This document shows positions 15,685-25,800 of a DNA stretch of 40,407 nt, piece after piece; position 1 is the first letter of the stretch; every line of letters starts with the position of its first letter. The notes beneath the pieces are model-generated. The model was not told the origin of the DNA. It worked only from the letters and a program-made list of their open reading frames with translations, and did no database searches. Location of the stretch: contig NZ_JAMXOT010000109.1 of NCBI RefSeq assembly GCF_024220515.1, positions 1 through 40,407 on the forward strand, read 5' to 3'. The position numbers and the translations under genes were made by a program. Source of the DNA: Oscillatoria sp. HE19RPO. Its GTDB lineage: Bacteria > Cyanobacteriota > Cyanobacteriia > Cyanobacteriales > Laspinemataceae.

Positions 15685-17955
15685 TTATCCTTTTTCCTTT
15701 ACCATTGCCCGATAAAAGTTTTCCAATGCTTTGACTCCGGTGTTGTCCTCGTATAACCACTGATGGCCCTCGTTGATTTTAGAGGCGATCGCCTCTCTCC
15801 TCTCCCGGTTTAATCCCAATCTAACGGCTATTTTAATATAATCTTGCAATGTTTGGGCGACTGTCTCCGTGGCCCCCACTCTTTTCAAAATTCCTGCTGA
15901 CTGACGACTCCGCATAAAGGGTCCTAAATGAGTGACGAGGGGCAAATTTACCGCAACTGCTTCTAAGGTCGTTAAAAATCCCGTAAACTCAAATGTATCT
16001 AACCCAATATCCGCCATTGAGAGCAGGTTCCAATAGTCCCGCTTGCTCTGTCTAGGCAAAATTATACAATACTCTTGATAATCTAACCCCACCTCAGCAA
16101 AGGCAGCATCCAGTCGCTGGCAAAATTGCGCGGTAATCGGGTTGCTTTTATGACCGATAAACACCAATTTTGCTTTTGCCACTCCTTGGCAAATCGTGGG
16201 AAATATTATATCATATTGCGGCAAATATTTAAACAAAGATTGGCAGGACAAATACATGACAGCATCATTGGGGATGCCATAATCCGCCCGAGTTTTATTT
16301 ATTGCAGGAATCTGGGGTTTGGGGAAATAAATTCCTAAATTAGGTAACCGAATCAGTTGTTCTGAATAATGAGTCTGAGCATTCTCCGGTTCCATCAAAT
16401 CGCTGGAAATAAAATAATCCTGAGTCGGTAAACCCGAAGTAATTGGATGTCCCCAAGCGACAGCTTGAACCGGGGCCAATCGTAAACCCGCCAGTTGAGT
16501 CATGGGTGCATACATTCCAATATCTAAAAAGACTAGAATATGCAAATTGTCTTGTTTGATTTGCTGACAAACTGCTGGAATATCATCGGGAATGGAATAA
16601 AAATAGTCACTGTTGAGATGGAACCAGTCCGTGAGGCGATCGCGTTGTCGTCCAACATCATAACAATACACTTCAAAGTCCTCACGATTCCGATGTTCCA
16701 ACCAACCGGAAAACACCATCCCCACCGTATGCCACTGCAAACAAGCAGAAATATAGCCAATTCTAATGCGTTCCCCAGTCTTGAGGGTTGGCATTGGTAA
16801 CGGTTTGACCCACTGAGGATAATTTGCTGCCATCACCTGATGCACGAATTGTCCATATTTTTGCTGCAAAGCTAAATCATTTTTACCTTGATACTGGAGA
16901 TAAAAATTCGTATTGACTGCTATGGCATTGAGCGCCTGTTTTTGAGAAACTTCTGTTTTCAAAGAGCAATTTTGAATCAAATCATCTAACTCTAATATAA
17001 ATCGGTTTCGATAAAACTCCAGTTGCTCTGAGTTTTGATACAAAACTGGAAACAGGCGAATTTTTTCTAATTTTAGGGATAAGCAAGAGGGCAAAACAGC
17101 CAATCCCTCATCGGCAATTTGCCGCGCTTGTTCAATTTTACCACAATTCTGTAAAGCTAAAATAAACGATAAATAAAGTTCAAATGCTTCCCGATGAAGG
17201 GCAATCCCTTGACGATAAGTAGAAATTGCTTCTTCCCATCGATTCAAGTATTGATAACAGTCAGCAAGAGCAAGATAAAACTCCATCTCCCCCTTGTGAG
17301 TATTTTGAAACTGTTGATAATGGGCAATTGCGCTTTCATACTCCTGTCGGCGATAAGCAGCAAACCCAAAATAAAGACTAGAATCTGGATGATTTTTAGC
17401 AGAAAAAGCAATTCCTAGGGAGTAGAGAATATCGGGATGACGGGGTTGGAGTTCTAGGGCAGTTTGATAAGCGGATATTGCCTCATCAACTCGCTGCTGG
17501 GCGATGAATAAATGCCCTAAACTCACATAACTCTGCCAATCTGGACTCAAAGCAATTCTGTGCCGATAGGCGGTTTCCGCTTGGGTCAATTCTCCCCGTT
17601 CTATACAGACATTTCCTAACTCAGAATAGGCATTCAGATAACCCGGGTCAACTGTAATCGCCTGGTGATAGGCAGTCGTCGCTTCTGCCAGATAACCCAA
17701 TTTTGCCAGGACTAACCCCTGAGTATAATGGCAAATTGCCTGATTGGCATCGAATTCAAGAGACTGTTCTAGGTAATCCAGGGCATCTTCATATCGTCCT
17801 TGCTGATAATACAGCATTCCCAACCCGCACAATGCCTGGGGGTGACTGGAATCCATCCCTAGCACTTGGCAAAACTTTTGTTCGGCAAGAGTCAAAGAAC
17901 CCGATTCATATAAGGTAAACCCATCCGCTAACAGGATATCCAGTTCAGAACTCAC
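15685..17955 (-). CDS. TPR-containing SPINDLY/OGT-type glycosyltransferase (GT41-like)
   Basis: The 756-residue protein has about nine TPR motifs in its first ~300 residues (for example FCQVLGMDSSHPQALCGLGM, YHQAITVDPGYLNAYSELGN, YQTALELQPRHPDILYSLG). A C-terminal domain follows, of the bacterial O-GlcNAc-transferase/SPINDLY type: RIGYISACLQWHTVGMVFSGWLEH, HILVFLDIGMYAPMTQLAGLRLAPVQAVAWGHP, MYLSCQSLFKYLPQYD, GLDTFEFTGFLTTLEAVAVNLPLVTHLG. The His-Pro in WGHP and the GFLTTLEA segment match the nucleotide-sugar site as I recall it. It probably glycosylates proteins or transfers sugar in the cytoplasm. The GTG start overlaps the SDR stop (GTGA) and has a GGAGG site just upstream, so translation is coupled. 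Confidence 0.85.
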   Translation of the reverse strand: MSSELDILLADGFTLYESGSLTLAEQKFCQVLGMDSSHPQALCGLGMLYYQQGRYEDALDYLEQSLEFDANQAICHYTQGLVLAKLGYLAEATTAYHQAITVDPGYLNAYSELGNVCIERGELTQAETAYRHRIALSPDWQSYVSLGHLFIAQQRVDEAISAYQTALELQPRHPDILYSLGIAFSAKNHPDSSLYFGFAAYRRQEYESAIAHYQQFQNTHKGEMEFYLALADCYQYLNRWEEAISTYRQGIALHREAFELYLSFILALQNCGKIEQARQIADEGLAVLPSCLSLKLEKIRLFPVLYQNSEQLEFYRNRFILELDDLIQNCSLKTEVSQKQALNAIAVNTNFYLQYQGKNDLALQQKYGQFVHQVMAANYPQWVKPLPMPTLKTGERIRIGYISACLQWHTVGMVFSGWLEHRNREDFEVYCYDVGRQRDRLTDWFHLNSDYFYSIPDDIPAVCQQIKQDNLHILVFLDIGMYAPMTQLAGLRLAPVQAVAWGHPITSGLPTQDYFISSDLMEPENAQTHYSEQLIRLPNLGIYFPKPQIPAINKTRADYGIPNDAVMYLSCQSLFKYLPQYDIIFPTICQGVAKAKLVFIGHKSNPITAQFCQRLDAAFAEVGLDYQEYCIILPRQSKRDYWNLLSMADIGLDTFEFTGFLTTLEAVAVNLPLVTHLGPFMRSRQSAGILKRVGATETVAQTLQDYIKIAVRLGLNRERREAIASKINEGHQWLYEDNTGVKALENFYRAMVKEKG

Positions 17956-18818
17956 ATCTCCTCCAAGCGAAATGCTGCAATTTGCCTGCCATCAATATCT
18001 GTAAACCCATATTCCACCGCCAAATCCCCCACCGTCAGGACAGTTCCTGAGAGTTCTAGCACATTGGGGTCTGTGGCGATCGCAGCGATCGCCCGTCCGA
18101 TATACTCCGTAGACTCGGTTTGTGCTAAATCCACATCCGGCGCATCTAACACTCGTTCCGTTCGCATAAACCCCGGTGCCACTGCCACTGCTGCAATTTT
18201 ATACGGTTCCAAATCTCGTGCCATCGCCAACGTCATCCGGGCGATCGCGTGTTTTGCCATATCGTAAAACAGATTCCCCAGATACTTATCCCGGTCCCAG
18301 GCGATCGTATTCACAATCAACCCTTGCTGCTGGGACAACATCAACGGCACCGCACAACGACTCGCCACCAAATGCGATCGCACCCCAGCAGTAAACATCC
18401 CCTCCCAACGCTGCAAAGATTGCTCCCAAAACGGCGCAAAAAACTCCGTCCCATCCGCCCAAGTCTTCCCATCATACCCTTCATAACCCCCCCAGGCATT
18501 ATTCACCACAATATCTAACCGCCCATCACCTTGTATCCGGTTAAACAACGCCTCCACCTGCTCATCCTGCGTTGCATCACAACGCACTGGGATACCCACC
18601 CCACCCCGCGCCGTCACCGCTTCTGCCGTCTCCTCAATCGTCCCCGGCATATTATCGGTCGTTGCTTCCCCTCGCACACTCCGTCCCGTCACATAGACAG
18701 TCGCCCCCGCTTCCCCTAATACCAGGGCAATCCCTCGCCCTGCACCACGACTCGCCCCGGTTACCACTGCGACTTTACCCCTTAAGGGTGTAGGATTATC
18801 CGACAACTTGGCGTCCAC
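17952..18818 (-). CDS. Short-chain dehydrogenase/reductase
   Basis: The 288-residue protein has the Rossmann start KVAVVTGASRGAGRGIALVL with TGxxxGxG. It also has VTGRSV (NADP preference suggested by the Arg), the central DIVVNNAW and the YxxxK pair in NLFYDMAKHAIARM. The usual catalytic serine 13 residues before the Tyr is replaced (segment VNTIAWDRDKYLGNLFYDMAK), so the mechanism may differ from the classical one. The overall layout recalls the DHRS1-like branch. The start codon is GTG at 18818, with no better ATG. The gene runs into the TPR/SPINDLY gene with a 4-bp GTGA overlap. The substrate is unknown. Confidence 0.85.
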   Translation of the reverse strand: MDAKLSDNPTPLRGKVAVVTGASRGAGRGIALVLGEAGATVYVTGRSVRGEATTDNMPGTIEETAEAVTARGGVGIPVRCDATQDEQVEALFNRIQGDGRLDIVVNNAWGGYEGYDGKTWADGTEFFAPFWEQSLQRWEGMFTAGVRSHLVASRCAVPLMLSQQQGLIVNTIAWDRDKYLGNLFYDMAKHAIARMTLAMARDLEPYKIAAVAVAPGFMRTERVLDAPDVDLAQTESTEYIGRAIAAIATDPNVLELSGTVLTVGDLAVEYGFTDIDGRQIAAFRLEEM

Positions 18819-18929
18819 TTTAGACTCAGCTTATCATAAGAATTGACCGATTGATTATAGCGAAACGGGGTAACTTGTGGCAACAACTGGAACTATCCAG
18901 GTTTGCAGCAACCGGAATGGCAGGAAACG

Positions 18930-19709
18930 ATGTCAACAAATACGGAGTTGAGGATAGCAATGGGTTTAGATGAAATTGTGCTATCGGTGATTATTCCTTG
19001 TTACAATCAAGGGGAATATCTCCTGGATGCGATCGCCAGTGTCGAGGACTGTTTTTATGCACCTTTGGAACTCATCATCGTCAACGATGGTTCAACGGAA
19101 CCCTTAACCTTAGAGATGCTGGATTATTTACAAAAACAAGAATACCAACTCATCCATCAATCAAACCAAGGATTAGCGACTGCCCGAAATGTCGGCATAG
19201 AATCAGCCCAAGGCAAATACATTTTACCCTTAGATGCGGACAATAAAATCAGACCGGACTATATTATTAAAGGCATTGACATTTTAGACCAATTCCCTCG
19301 CGTCGGAGTCGTGTATGGGGATGTGGAATTCATGGGCGATCGCACCGGAATTTGGCAAGTCCCCGACTTTGACCCCACCCGATTATTACAAGGCAACTAT
19401 ATCGATGCCTGTGCCATCTTCAGAAAAACCCTCTGGCAAGACTGCGGCGGATATGACCCCCATATTCCTGATAAATTAGGCTTTGAAGACTGGGATTTAT
19501 GGCTAACTGCCCTAGAGAAAGGATGGGAATTTTATCATATCCCCGAAGTCTTATTTAACTACCGAGTGCGTACTAACTCAATGGTCACTCGCTGCCTGAT
19601 TCCAGAAAACCAAGAAAAATTAATTCGTTATCTGAGAACCAAACATCAAACCCTGTATCAAACCACAGATTACACAGATTTTCACAGAAAACCCCTCTCT
19701 TCTCCGTGA
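18930..19709 (+). CDS. Glycosyltransferase family 2
   Basis: The product is 259 residues from the ATG at 18930, which has CAGGAAACG just upstream. The GT-A core is clear: SVIIPCYNQGEYLLDAIASV, ELIIVNDGSTEPLTLEML, QGLATARNVGIESAQGKYIL, the DXD-type PLDADNKIRPDY, and KLGFEDWDLWLTALEKGWEF. The ED...W motif is typical of family 2 enzymes acting on cell-surface glycans. The last ~20 residues (YQTTDYTDFHRKPLSSP) are encoded by the left arm and loop of the hairpin at 19661-19730, so the native C-terminus was probably different. Upstream it is divergent from the SDR gene. Confidence 0.85.
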   Translation: MSTNTELRIAMGLDEIVLSVIIPCYNQGEYLLDAIASVEDCFYAPLELIIVNDGSTEPLTLEMLDYLQKQEYQLIHQSNQGLATARNVGIESAQGKYILPLDADNKIRPDYIIKGIDILDQFPRVGVVYGDVEFMGDRTGIWQVPDFDPTRLLQGNYIDACAIFRKTLWQDCGGYDPHIPDKLGFEDWDLWLTALEKGWEFYHIPEVLFNYRVRTNSMVTRCLIPENQEKLIRYLRTKHQTLYQTTDYTDFHRKPLSSP

Positions 19710-19730
19710 AAATCTGTGTAATCTGTGGTT
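19661..19730 (+). terminator. Perfect 25-bp inverted repeat at the end of the glycosyltransferase gene
   Basis: Arms 19661-19685 and 19706-19730 are perfect inverse copies (ACCACAGATTACACAGATT type) with a 20-base loop. The stop codon TGA at 19707 lies in the right arm. No strong T tract follows (GGTTAAAAACT). A hairpin this long should end or stabilise the message. The sequence is a known type of dispersed repeat in cyanobacteria. Confidence 0.7.
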
Positions 19731-19784
19731 AAAAACTGCTAAAGTTAATCTGTCGCTGCTCTTTTAATAAATTAGGGTTAAACT

Positions 19785-21746
19785 ATGTGGAAACAATGGA
19801 TACCGCGAGTGGGTAAAGAATGGTGGGCTGTCTTTTTAGGGTCCACCACAATTGCCGGATTAGTTGTGCTTCTGCGCTTAACCGGCGCATTACAAGGGAT
19901 GGAATGGAGGGCATTCGATTGGTTTATTCGCAGTCGCCCCCAAGAACCGAGGGACTCCAGAATCGTGATTGTGGGAATCTCGGAAACCGATATCCAAACT
20001 ATCGGACAATGGCCGATTCCTGATGGCGTGATTGCTGAGTTGATTACCCGATTAAAAGCCCAACAACCGAGGGCGATCGGGTTGGATATTTATCGTGATT
20101 TGCCTGTGGAACCGGGGCATCAAAGACTGATAGAAGTGTTTGATGTAACGCCTAACCTCATAGGCGTGAAAACCATTACTGATGGGGATATACTATGGGG
20201 GATTAATCCACCTCCTATTTTGAGCGATCGCGGCCAAATTGCAGCTAACAATATCCTCTTGGATCCTGATGGCACAGTTCGACGGGGCCTCCTTTATTTA
20301 GAAAATCAGAAGCAAGAGGTTTTTCCGAGTTTGGCGGTCAGTTTAGCATTTTTGTATTTGGAATCTGAAGGCATTATTCCTAAAAATTCAGAAGTCAATC
20401 CGGACTCTCTCCAACTCGGCGAAGCCGTCTTCAGGCGCTTTAGAAAAAACGATGGGGGGTATGTTCGCACCGAAGAAGAAGGTTATCAAATTTTCATGAA
20501 TTTTCGGGGACCGAGAGCCACCTTTGAGACCGTTTCCTTAACTGATGTATTAGATAATAAAATTCCCGAGGATTTTGCCCGCAATCAGATTGTTTTAATT
20601 GGATCAACTGCTGCCAGTTTGCAAGATTACTTTCTGACCCCTTATGATAACCGTTTAACTGACACACCCGAACGCACTTCTGGGGTAGAAATTCATGCCA
20701 ATTTGACCAGTCAACTGATTAGTGCAGCTTTGGATAACCGAACACTCATTCAAGTTTGGTCCGCACCCTTAGAAATCGGCTTGATTTTCTTAGGGGCTTG
20801 GATTGGGGGGATTTTAGCCGGTTTGGGCCGATATGTTCCAGGAAAAAATGCTTATGATGCTCTGATATGGGTTGGATTTAGTGTTGTAATTGCTACCATA
20901 ATTATCACCGGAACTACATTTTTAGCCTTCTGGCGAGGGTGGTGGATTCCCGTCGTTCCTCCCCTGTTATCCTTGGCCGGTTCAACTATTACTATTACCG
21001 CTTATATTGCCAATATCGAACGCCAAGAACGGCAATCAGTGATGCGCTTGTTTGAGCGTCACGTCACTCCGAAAATTGCCCAAGCAATTTGGAATAATCG
21101 CCAAAAAATTCTCAGCGAAGGACAACTAGAAGCACAGGAAGTTACTGCTACCGTTTTGTTCACGGATTTAAAAGAATTTAGCGGCATTGCTGAAGGAATG
21201 ACTCCTAAACTCCTGATGTCTTGGTTGAATGAATATATGAGTGCAATGGCAAAAGTGGTACTCGACTCCGACGGGGCGATCGATAAATTTATTGGCGATG
21301 CCGTCATGGCGGTTTTTGGCGTTCCTCTTCCGGCGACTACCCCAGAAGAAATCGCCTTAGATGCTCAAAAAGCCGTCACTTGTGCATTAGGAATGGCTGC
21401 CGCACTGGAATCCTTAAATCAGCAGTGGGAACGAACTGGAAAACCGACCGTATCCATGCGGGTAGGAATTGCCACAGGTCCGCTGGTTGTAGGCAGTTTA
21501 GGCAGCCATCAACGTCAGGATTATACCATCATTGGCGATACAGTCAATATTGCCTCCCGATTGGAAAGTTATGATAAATCCCTGGAGGGAGGAATTTGCA
21601 GAATTTTAATTTCCGAAGAAACCTATCGCTTACTTCCTAAACGGTTTTCCACTAAACGGGTTGACCGAGTTTTGCTAAAGGGTCGCAAACAACCTGTGAA
21701 TGTTTATCAAGTTTGGGGAGAGGAAATCAGCAAATCTGATTCCTGA
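19785..21746 (+). CDS. CHASE2-domain adenylate/guanylate cyclase
   Basis: The 653-residue membrane protein has a first membrane segment (about 15-35), an extracytoplasmic CHASE2 sensor (about 40-310), three membrane segments (about 325-425) and a class III cyclase domain (about 455-640). The metal aspartates are visible as FTDLKEF (D461) and DKFIGDAVMAVFG (D505). Lys501 and the segment DYTIIGDTVN fit ATP binding, and Asn588/Arg592 in NIASRL are the transition-state pair, so cAMP production is likely. CHASE2 sensors respond to unknown extracellular signals. It starts a plus-strand run with DUF928, TpsA-like and CHAT genes. The ATG at 19785 is preceded by TAGGGT. Confidence 0.93.
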   Translation: MWKQWIPRVGKEWWAVFLGSTTIAGLVVLLRLTGALQGMEWRAFDWFIRSRPQEPRDSRIVIVGISETDIQTIGQWPIPDGVIAELITRLKAQQPRAIGLDIYRDLPVEPGHQRLIEVFDVTPNLIGVKTITDGDILWGINPPPILSDRGQIAANNILLDPDGTVRRGLLYLENQKQEVFPSLAVSLAFLYLESEGIIPKNSEVNPDSLQLGEAVFRRFRKNDGGYVRTEEEGYQIFMNFRGPRATFETVSLTDVLDNKIPEDFARNQIVLIGSTAASLQDYFLTPYDNRLTDTPERTSGVEIHANLTSQLISAALDNRTLIQVWSAPLEIGLIFLGAWIGGILAGLGRYVPGKNAYDALIWVGFSVVIATIIITGTTFLAFWRGWWIPVVPPLLSLAGSTITITAYIANIERQERQSVMRLFERHVTPKIAQAIWNNRQKILSEGQLEAQEVTATVLFTDLKEFSGIAEGMTPKLLMSWLNEYMSAMAKVVLDSDGAIDKFIGDAVMAVFGVPLPATTPEEIALDAQKAVTCALGMAAALESLNQQWERTGKPTVSMRVGIATGPLVVGSLGSHQRQDYTIIGDTVNIASRLESYDKSLEGGICRILISEETYRLLPKRFSTKRVDRVLLKGRKQPVNVYQVWGEEISKSDS

Positions 21747-21859
21747 ATTGTAAAGTTTTATTACAAAAGTTGGCGGCTCATAGATTTGTCAGTTATAAAG
21801 TGCCTATTATTCAGGCTTGGTTGAAGGGGTTGTCATTTATCTAAGGAAGGGGCTGTATT

Positions 21860-22702
21860 ATGCATCAGACAAAATTATCACTTATCCCAGCAATTTTTCC
21901 AGCTTTAATTGCTAATGTAGCAACATTTAGCATAACACCTAGCTCACTCCAAACAACCGATTTTTCCTATTTTGCAGCAACCGGGGGCGTTTCAGAGATA
22001 GAGGTTGCCCAATATGTACCGCCAAAAAATTTAGGAACACCTCGTAGCGTAGGGGGTGGAACTCGTGGGGGACGATGTGAAGCGGACCAAGATGAAAATA
22101 GGACCGATCCAGGGCTGATGGTACTGATGCCAAATCTAGAATCAGAACCTCAAAACTTTGGAACGACTGTATCGGAGTCTCCAGAATTTTTGGTGTATAT
22201 TCCGAAAACGGTAGCTCGCCAAGCAGAATTTGTCTTGAAAGATGAAGAAGACAATGATATTTATCGCACGACATTTGACATCTCTGGGGAAGAAGCGATC
22301 GCCAGTTTAACCCTGCCATCCGATGAAATCCAACTCGAAACAGGAATCAATTACTCCTGGTATTTTTCCCTAATTTGTAATCCCCAGGATTTTAGGAAAA
22401 ATGTAGAAACCCAAGGATGGACTCAGCGAGTCGAACTCAATCCCAACCTGATGACAACTTTAGAGGCAGCCGACCCCATCACGCGGTCTCAATTGTATGC
22501 AGAAAATGGGGTTTGGCATGAGGCGATCGCCATCTTAGCTCAACTCCGCCAGGAACAACCGACGGACTTCATATTAGCCCAAACCTGGCAAAACCTCTTA
22601 GAATCAGCCAATTTGGTAGAGATTGCTAATTTACCTAACGAAGTACCGATTATTGCGATCGGGCTAGAAAATACATCAACAGAAATTGGAAGCAACCCCT
22701 AG
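21860..22702 (+). CDS. Secreted DUF928 protein
   Basis: The 280-residue product has an N-terminal hydrophobic/signal-like stretch (residues ~5-30), then the DUF928 core: VPPKNLGTPRSVGGGTRGGRC, GTTVSESPEFLVYIPKT, AEFVLKDEEDNDIYRTTF, INYSWYFSLICNPQDF. It ends with helical segments (SQLYAENGVWHEAIAILAQLR). DUF928 proteins occur in cyanobacteria next to haemagglutinin-like and CHAT genes, as here. They have no known activity but are predicted to lie in the periplasm or outer membrane. There are two conserved Cys (in GGRCEAD and LICNPQD) that may form a disulfide. Confidence 0.85.
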   Translation: MHQTKLSLIPAIFPALIANVATFSITPSSLQTTDFSYFAATGGVSEIEVAQYVPPKNLGTPRSVGGGTRGGRCEADQDENRTDPGLMVLMPNLESEPQNFGTTVSESPEFLVYIPKTVARQAEFVLKDEEDNDIYRTTFDISGEEAIASLTLPSDEIQLETGINYSWYFSLICNPQDFRKNVETQGWTQRVELNPNLMTTLEAADPITRSQLYAENGVWHEAIAILAQLRQEQPTDFILAQTWQNLLESANLVEIANLPNEVPIIAIGLENTSTEIGSNP

Positions 22703-22710
22703 AAGTTAGA

Positions 22711-22776
22711 AGAAACCGGGTTTCTGGAAACAGTCTTGGGAAATTCGCCCAAATTGACGACAGAAACCCGGTTTCT
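22711..22776. repeat. AGAAACCGGGTTTCT inverted pair
   Basis: AGAAACCGGGTTTCT (22711-22725) and AGAAACCCGGTTTCT (22762-22776) are inverse copies just after the DUF928 stop. They are the same family as the pairs at 4357 and 14290. It could reduce read-through into the haemagglutinin gene. Confidence 0.85.
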
Positions 22777-22835
22777 GGTCTCTCTCTTCCGGTCAAACTG
22801 CACTCAACCCCCATCCCATTTATCAATCAGGGTTC

Positions 22836-25800
22836 ATGAACGAGCATCCCCATATCTCAGAAAAACTGACCTTAAAACCAGGTCTAAAATTACAGCGATT
22901 CAGCCAAACCTTTGTCCTGTTTTCTAGCAGTTTGCTGTTCAGTTGCTTGAACGGAATTCCTGCAACTCAAGCCCAAATCATCCCCGATGCCACCCTACCT
23001 GTAAATTCCACCGTTACCCCCCAGGGAAATATCAACCAGATTACCGGAGGAACCCAAGCGGGAGGGAACCTATTTCACAGCTTCCAAGAATTTTCTATCC
23101 CCACCGGCAGCGAAGCATTTTTTAACAATAGTCTGGATATCCAAAATATCTTCAGTCGGGTTACCGGCAACTCTATTTCTAATATTGATGGCTTAATCCG
23201 TGCCAACGGGTTTGCCAACTTATTTTTACTCAATCCCAATGGAATCGTTTTCGGACCCAACGCTCAATTAAGCATTGGTGGCTCATTTCTAGCCTCCACC
23301 GCCAATCGGATTAACTTTGCCGACGGGACCGCCTTCAGTACCTTACCCAGTGAAACCCCACCCCTACTCACTGTCAGCATCCCCATCGGCCTGCAAATGG
23401 GAGTCAACCCGGGTAAAATTGTTGTCCAAGGCCCTGGGAATAACCTGTCTCAAGACTCAGAATCTGGATTACTTTTTAGAGAAAATCGAGCGATCGGCTT
23501 AGGGGTGCAAGAGCAAACCTTGGCCCTAGTCAGTGCCGACATCGAGGTAAACGGAGGTAACCTCACCTCAAAAGGTGGACGAATTGAACTCGGCAGCGTT
23601 GGAGATAACAGCACAGTCAGCCTCAACCCCACAAACAACGGCTGGGACCTCGGATATTCAGAGGTTACAGATTTCCGAAACATTCACCTCAACGCCTCCG
23701 CCTCCTTAGATGCCTCTGGAGAAGGGTCCGGTCGAATCCACATCCAATCCCGAAACCTCTCCCTAACCGAAGGGTCAGCCATCCGCTCCTTTGTAGAAGG
23801 AAACCAACCGGGTCAAGATTTGACACTTCGCACCACTGAGACCATCGAGTTAAGCGGTTCTAACCCTTGGGGAGTTTCCAGTAATGTAGAAACTGGGGTC
23901 AATGTAACCGGCAGTAATAATGCGGGTAACCTCACAGTAGAAACCGCTCAGTTAATTATCTCAGATGGATCTTTCATCCTCTCTTCAACTGAAGGTGAAG
24001 GCAGTGCAGGCGATATTACTATTCGCGCCTCTGAATCAGTAACCTTGAGTCGTTCCAATGCTTCTGGATTGATCAGTTTTATAAAGAGTACAGTCTTTTC
24101 TGGAGCGACTGGAGATGCAGGCAACCTCACTGTAGAAACGGCTCAATTAAGCCTTACTAATGGATCCTTAATCGACGCTTCAACTTCCGGACAAGGAAAT
24201 GCAGGTGATATTAGCGTTCGAGCTTCTGAGTTTGTTAACTTAAGTGGTATTAATAGTTTAGGTTCTGGAAGCTCTTTGACAACTCCGGTTATGGCTGGAG
24301 GAAAAGGAAATTCTGGGTCAATTACCGTAGAAACTGCAGAATTAAATCTTTCTGACGGAGCTTTTATTTCGGCTTTCAACCTGGGTGAAGGTAATGGGGG
24401 TGATTTAACGGTTCGAGCTTCTGAATCAGTGACGTTGATGGGATTAGATTCTTTTGGAAACGGGAGTAGTTTTCTGAATGCGGTGGCACCTGAAGCTATA
24501 GGAAATTCGGGAAATATTATTGTGGAAACCCCTCAACTAAACTTATTTGATGGTGCTTCGATATCAACTTCTACAGCAGGCTTTGGTAATGCCGGAATGC
24601 TAACGATTCGGGCTAGTGAATTCATGATATTGCGTGGCTTGAATGCTTTTGGAACCGGGAGTAATGTGCAGAGTCAAGTTTTTCCAGGAGCAATTGGTGA
24701 TGGGGGTAACCTAAGGGTAGAAACGCCCCAGTTATCTCTCTCTGATGGAGCGACCATCTCATCTTCAACTTCTGGTCAAGGCGATGCGGGTAACTTAACG
24801 GTAGAAACATCTCAAGTATCTCTCTTTGATGGAGCCATTATCTCCTCCTCAGCCTTCGGTCAAGGCAATGGAGGTAACCTAACTGTTCGTGCTACCGAAT
24901 CAGTCATATTAAGCGGATATAATAGTGGGGGGAGAGGTAGCAGTTTGCTGACAGGAGTCGGTTCACAGGCTATCGGTGATGGAGGTCCTCTCACCGTAGA
25001 AACAGCCCAGTTAATTCTTTCTGATGGAGCCAGTATCCAGTCCTCAACATTGGGTCAAGGTAATGCAGGTAACTTGACTATTGACACAATTCAGTTACGT
25101 CTCTTTGATGGAACAAATATCATTTCCTCAAGTTTTGGTCAAGGCAATAGTGGAGACTTGACCATTCAGGCTGATGAATCAATTGTTTTAAGTGGATTCA
25201 ATAACTTTGGAAATGGTAGTATATTGGAGACAATTGTTGGCATGGATGCTAATGGAAATGCGGGACAATTAACTATAACAACGCCCGAATTAACACTGTC
25301 TGATGAAGCTATAATCTCAAATTCAATTTTTGGGCAAGGTAACGGCGGTGATTTGATTATAGATTCTTCTCGTTTAAGCATATTAAATGGTTCGGATATA
25401 TCAACTGCTACCTTGGGTCAAGGTAACTCCGGAAATTTAAGCATTCAATCCTCTGAATTTATATTATTAAGTGGAACGAGTAGTTCTGGACTTGGTAGTA
25501 GTTTAGAAACTCAAATAAATCCAGGAGCTACTGGTGACGCTGGTCACTTAACTCTAAATACATCCCAGTTGTATCTTATGGATGGAGCTAGAATATCTTC
25601 CTCAACTTTTGGTCAAGGAAATGCAGGTGATCTAAAGATTCAGGCTTCTGAATTTATAATATTAAGGGGTTCCAATGACCAAGGAGGGTACAGTACACTA
25701 AGAACTTTAGTGGGTTCGGAAGCAGTAGGTAATGCAGGTAACATCAATATAAATACTCGCCAGTTATCCATTTTAGATGGAGGTTCAATTATAGCTTCTA

